A model generated the notes under the pieces. That model worked only from the letters and a program-made list of their open reading frames with translations, was not told the DNA's origin and did no database searches. Made by a program: the position numbers and the translations under genes. 10,192 nt of DNA from Ruminococcus albus AD2013. GTDB taxonomy: Bacteria > Bacillota > Clostridia > Oscillospirales > Ruminococcaceae. Of this stretch, positions 7,274 through 10,192 are shown piece by piece; position 1 is the first letter of the stretch; every line of letters starts with the position of its first letter. The stretch lies in contig NZ_JAGS01000003.1 of assembly GCF_000526775.1 (NCBI RefSeq), positions 1-10,192 on the forward strand, read 5' to 3'.

Positions 7274-8131
7274 TTATGAATTATATTCCCCTGCTATGTT
7301 CTTGCCGTCGCATTTTACGATAACGCTGTCTGTCTTCGTCAGAAAGATCTCAGCCACCGCATTTTTTTGAACAGAATCTACCGTTTCCTTATCCTCGGGT
7401 TCATCTTCGGACTCGTTATCACTGCGATATTCTGCCTTGATCTCTTTCGGCAAAGGGTTTCAGCTGTTTTCTGCAGTTGTCCGTGGTAAGGCACTTTGAC
7501 AAATCGGTAGGTTTTATCGTTGCTTGCGGTGAACTCTGCAAGCCTGTCATTCTCCGCATCTCCTGCGAAAAAGCATATCAACTTCGCCCAATGACACCTC
7601 AGTTATGAGAGAAGAATTATTGCTGGGAGGATTTTTCGTACGCTTCCTGTTTAGGAGGGGTCCTACCGTGAATTCAGCATCGCCGAGAGTAAAACTGAGT
7701 TCCTCGCGGGACGGTCTGGGAGTAATATCTTTATTTTTCAGTTCTTCAAGATAATTGTCGTACTCATCGCTCTCCTTCGGGAATTGCTTTGGAGTACAGC
7801 ACCGACCTCACAGGATCTCCAACCTTTGCCGCACCGCCCACATGGTCTTTATCAAAGTGGGTTATGATAAGGTAAATCCAGCTTTTTGATGCCGTTTTCT
7901 TCCATATAAGTAACTATATGCTTGCCGAAGCCCTTTTTCGCCGCAGTCGATAAGAACTGCCCAGTCCATCGCCGTAAATGAGTTCCGGCATCGGCCTTGC
8001 CTGCCTGAAGCTGTATATCGTCAGTCCGTCACCGACTTCGTCAATGCTGACTTTATTTTTTTTCGCGGTACAGCCCGACCATAAACGCCGTAAGTGCCGC
8101 TGCGGCTATACATACGATCCTTTTCCAGCAT
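7274..8131 (-). CDS. ComEC-like metallo-beta-lactamase-fold lipoprotein (reverse copy, frameshifted)
   Basis: Mirror copy of 2091-2942. The start is at 8129-8131 and the stop at 7274-7276. An extra G within the second and third codons breaks the frame at once, and another extra G falls beside the lipobox. It is useful where the forward arm fails: around 7860 the bases give I-I-T-H-F-D-K-D-H-V-G-G without the extra A, which restores the metal-binding motif. The Y-H-G segment near 7480-7500 reads Y-H-G-Q here and Y-H-G-H in the forward arm, one of the few substitution-type differences. Confidence 0.82.
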
Positions 8132-8200
8132 AAAACTGTTTCCTTTCCTTTACATCTCCCGTCTGGTCTATTTCCTATTCGAGATACTTCACGTTTTAAT

Positions 8201-9652
8201 TCAGTCATCCATCGCTGTCCATCATATCTGCTGTCAGCAGAGGGATTGAGTTTTCTCAGATACTTTCCTCTGCGCTATCGGAAACACAGCACGCAGTACA
8301 AAGCCTATACATACAGCACTATTGTACCCGTTATTTTGAAAGCTTTGAGCCGAAATACGCCTTTACCACTCTTGCCCTTTCCTTTAGGGGTGGAACGTTC
8401 AACTTTTGTGGTGGAGATAAGGTCTATAACTGCAAGAGTTTTCGCCTTTGTAGGAAAGTTCCATCTTGCCCAGCATCGCCTCTTCAACTGGTGCGACTAT
8501 GTTATCCAGCACGGTTATCTCTTCTTTTCAACATCATCGATGGGGATATTCGCAGGCCACATACGGCTGTATCCGCAGGCGGGTTTGAGGTTTGCATAAT
8601 CGCGCCTTTTTTCCGTAGCCGACTTTTACGTCCCTGACTTCGCTGAATTCGTTGATGAAATCCTTCTGCACAAGGGTATCGAAAGCCCATTCGTACAGAT
8701 TTATATGGTCGATGAAATTATAGTAGACCACATCGTCAGCATACATGGAATCGGGGTCTTCTTCGCCTTTTTTGATATCTTCGGGGAGCTTCTCCATAGG
8801 CGCACCCATCGTTACTGCCATATAGGTCATGCCGTCAAAGGTGGCATAGCTTGCAAAACAGCGTCCTGCGGCTTCGGTAGTACCCGTCTTTATACCCGGC
8901 CAGTTGGTGTAGTAGTAATCGGTGAACTCGTTTATCATATAGTCGGTGCTGACTATATATGTGCCTCGGGGGTGATAGTCGGTAGGTGCCATCGTGAATG
9001 AGGGACTGCCCACAAGTTCCCTGAAAACCGGGTACTTGTTAAGAGCGTACCTGCATATGGTGGAGATATCCTTTGCAGTGGAGAAATTCTGCTGAGTGAA
9101 CAGACCGTGAGCGTTTGAAAAATGGGTATGTTTCAGCCCCAGTTCGGCAGATTTTTCGTTCATCATATCCACGAATGCGGGAACGTTTCCGCCCACGTTT
9201 ATGGCGATTATATTCGCGGCTTCACAGGCTGATGGTATCAGCAGTGCCGCCAGCAGGTCGTAAGCGCTGACAGATTCGTTGGGCTGTATATCGGCGGTCG
9301 CCGCACCTGTATCGTAAAGTTCATCAAAGGCTTCGGTGCCTGCGGACATCATCCTGTTTTTCAGGGTGCTTTCATCGCCGCCCAGTTCATCCAGAAGAAC
9401 AACAGCCGTCATAAGCTTTGTCAGTGAGGCGGGAGGGACTTCCTTTTCGCCGTTGATATCAACTATGACATCGCCGCTGTCCATATTCACCATATAAACG
9501 CATTCGGAATACAGCTTTATATCCCTGCGCTCACCGTCAGCGTCCACAGCAGTGGGCACAAAGCTGAGAGCAGATGCCGAAAAGCTGCCTATATCAGCAA
9601 ATATCAGCACAGCACACAGCAGTGCCGATATAACACGCAATTTATTTTTCAT
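8201..9652 (-). CDS. D-alanyl-D-alanine carboxypeptidase, DacF/PBP5 type (reverse copy, best version)
   Basis: A penicillin-binding serine carboxypeptidase that removes the last D-alanine from peptidoglycan peptides on the outer face of the membrane. The ATG at 9652 follows AAAGAGGG. A signal peptide is clear: K-N-K-L-R, a hydrophobic core, and cleavage after S-A-S-A near residue 28. Catalytic motifs: S-L-T-K (Ser76, Lys79) and K-T-G (255-257). The middle motif reads S-A-C at 141-143 in place of the usual S-x-N. The frame runs cleanly for about 345 residues to G-Y-G-K; there a homopolymer error shifts it. Other frames then show the PBP5 C-terminal beta domain (V-L-D-N-I-V, L-I-S-T-T-K-V-E) and a hydrophobic segment likely to anchor the protein. 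Full length is about 480 residues. The assignment to dacF rather than another PBP5 paralogue is tentative, so no symbol is given. Confidence 0.93.
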
Positions 9653-9691
9653 CTATACTTGACCCTCTTTGTACGGAAATTCAATATTACC

Positions 9692-9720
9692 AGTATAGCA
9701 CAATCCTGTGTCATTTGCAA
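9692..9720 (-). promoter_or_regulatory. Sigma-A promoter of the carboxypeptidase gene (reverse copy)
   Basis: TTGCAA (9715-9720) and TATACT (9692-9697) with a 17-base spacer on the minus strand, identical to the forward copy. The leader downstream retains three-base T and A runs that are one base shorter in the forward arm. Confidence 0.8.
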
Positions 9721-9760
9721 GCGGATTTTGACGAAAATGAAGTGAAAATATTACCGCTCT

Positions 9761-10192
9761 TTAATCAGGGATATCCGGATTAACGTGTACCATACAGTGC
9801 TTTACCTCCGGAAAAGTCTTTTCGATCATGTCATGGACCATTTCAGCCGTGTCATGGGCTTCAACAAGTGTTTTGTCCGGATCCATGCGTATCTCGACTT
9901 CAACGTATATCTTAGCGCCGAAAAGTCTTGTTTTCAGTTCATCGATCCCCAGTACGCCCTCTGTGTCAAGTATGACTTCCTGCATTTTAGTAACGGTATC
10001 ATCACTGCAGGATCTGTCTATCATCTTGTTGACAGCGTCAATGAAGATCTCAAGTGCCGCTTTTTCGATGAAAACGCAGATTATCACGCTTGCAAGAGGG
10101 TCAAGCACAGGCAGACCCATTCTCGCACCGAGTATACCCGCAAATGAACCCGATGGATGAAAGTGCATCCGAGCGGTGATGCCAAGCATCAG
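9761..10192 (-). CDS. CDF-family divalent cation efflux transporter, C-terminal part (reverse copy, one frameshift)
   Basis: Mirror copy of 1-443, with its stop at 9761-9763 and its 5' end at the window edge. One extra C at about 10149-10151 shifts the frame between the helix 5 metal motif and G-S-F-A-G-I-L, so the apparent N-terminus in this copy (M-L-G-I-T-A-R) is false. From S-F-A-G-I-L onward it matches the forward copy except for K/E at one position near the end (F-P-K-V versus F-P-E-V). Confidence 0.9.
   Translation of the reverse strand: MMLGITARMHFHPSGSFAGILGARMGLPVLDPLASVIICVFIEKAALEIFIDAVNKMIDRSCSDDTVTKMQEVILDTEGVLGIDELKTRLFGAKIYVEVEIRMDPDKTLVEAHDTAEMVHDMIEKTFPEVKHCMVHVNPDIPD

Larger units (their letters stand above)
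5151..10192 (-). repeat. Reverse arm of the window-length inverted repeat
   Basis: This is the mirror copy of the forward arm, with all genes on the minus strand. It runs to the window's last base. It is the better copy for dacF, which stays in frame for about 345 codons, but it has its own one-base errors in CDF, the lipoprotein, rpsO and pnp. Its errors fall at other sites than those in the forward arm, so aligning the two arms recovers most of the true sequence. Confidence 0.97.

Noticed and set aside
1..10192. A genuine genomic inverted duplication or amplified palindrome
   Set aside because: Arm differences are mostly single-base indels that break essential genes, the repeat fills the record exactly, and pnp is truncated at a short inverted homology. 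These fit a chimeric molecule.

Overview
This window carries no new biological system. It is one stretch of about 5.05 kb present twice in opposite orientation: bases 13-5056 read forward and bases 5151-10192 read backward, around a 94-base turning point at 5057-5150. The inverted arms reach both window ends to within 12 bases. The copies differ mostly by one-base insertions and deletions at different places, many in homopolymer runs. Where one copy breaks a conserved reading frame, the other copy or a majority reading repairs it. I read this as a fold-back (snap-back) chimera of one DNA molecule, left as a poorly corrected long read or contig, and not as a genomic palindrome.

The underlying locus is ordinary housekeeping DNA of a low-GC Gram-positive bacterium, probably a Clostridia member of the Ruminococcus type. 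That placement is inferred from the protein sequences, the strong AAGGAGG-type ribosome binding sites and consensus sigma-A promoters; no rRNA is present to confirm it. In the forward arm the order is: 3' end of a cation diffusion facilitator (CDF) transporter (1-443); a sigma-A promoter; a D-alanyl-D-alanine carboxypeptidase of the DacF/PBP5 type (about 550-2023); a ComEC-like metallo-beta-lactamase-fold lipoprotein (2091-2942); about 410 bases with no gene but dense hairpins; a second sigma-A promoter and a structured leader; rpsO for ribosomal protein S15 (3522-3787); a strong intrinsic terminator; a structured leader; and pnp for polynucleotide phosphorylase (from 3975), cut off at the fold after about 385 of roughly 700 codons. 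The reverse arm repeats the same genes on the minus strand in mirror order.

Functionally, the carboxypeptidase and the lipoprotein probably form one transcription unit for cell-envelope proteins. rpsO-pnp is the widely conserved pairing of S15 with the 3'-5' exoribonuclease PNPase, and both genes have structured leaders of the kind used for feedback control.

Each gene is listed twice because both copies are in the sequence, but they are two reads of one gene. Most copies contain frameshifts. The best copies are: CDF from the forward arm, the carboxypeptidase from the reverse arm (first ~345 codons uninterrupted), and a merged reading of both arms for the lipoprotein, rpsO and pnp. The hairpin-rich spacer and the S15 leader deserve a second look as biology; the palindrome deserves attention as a data-quality problem.
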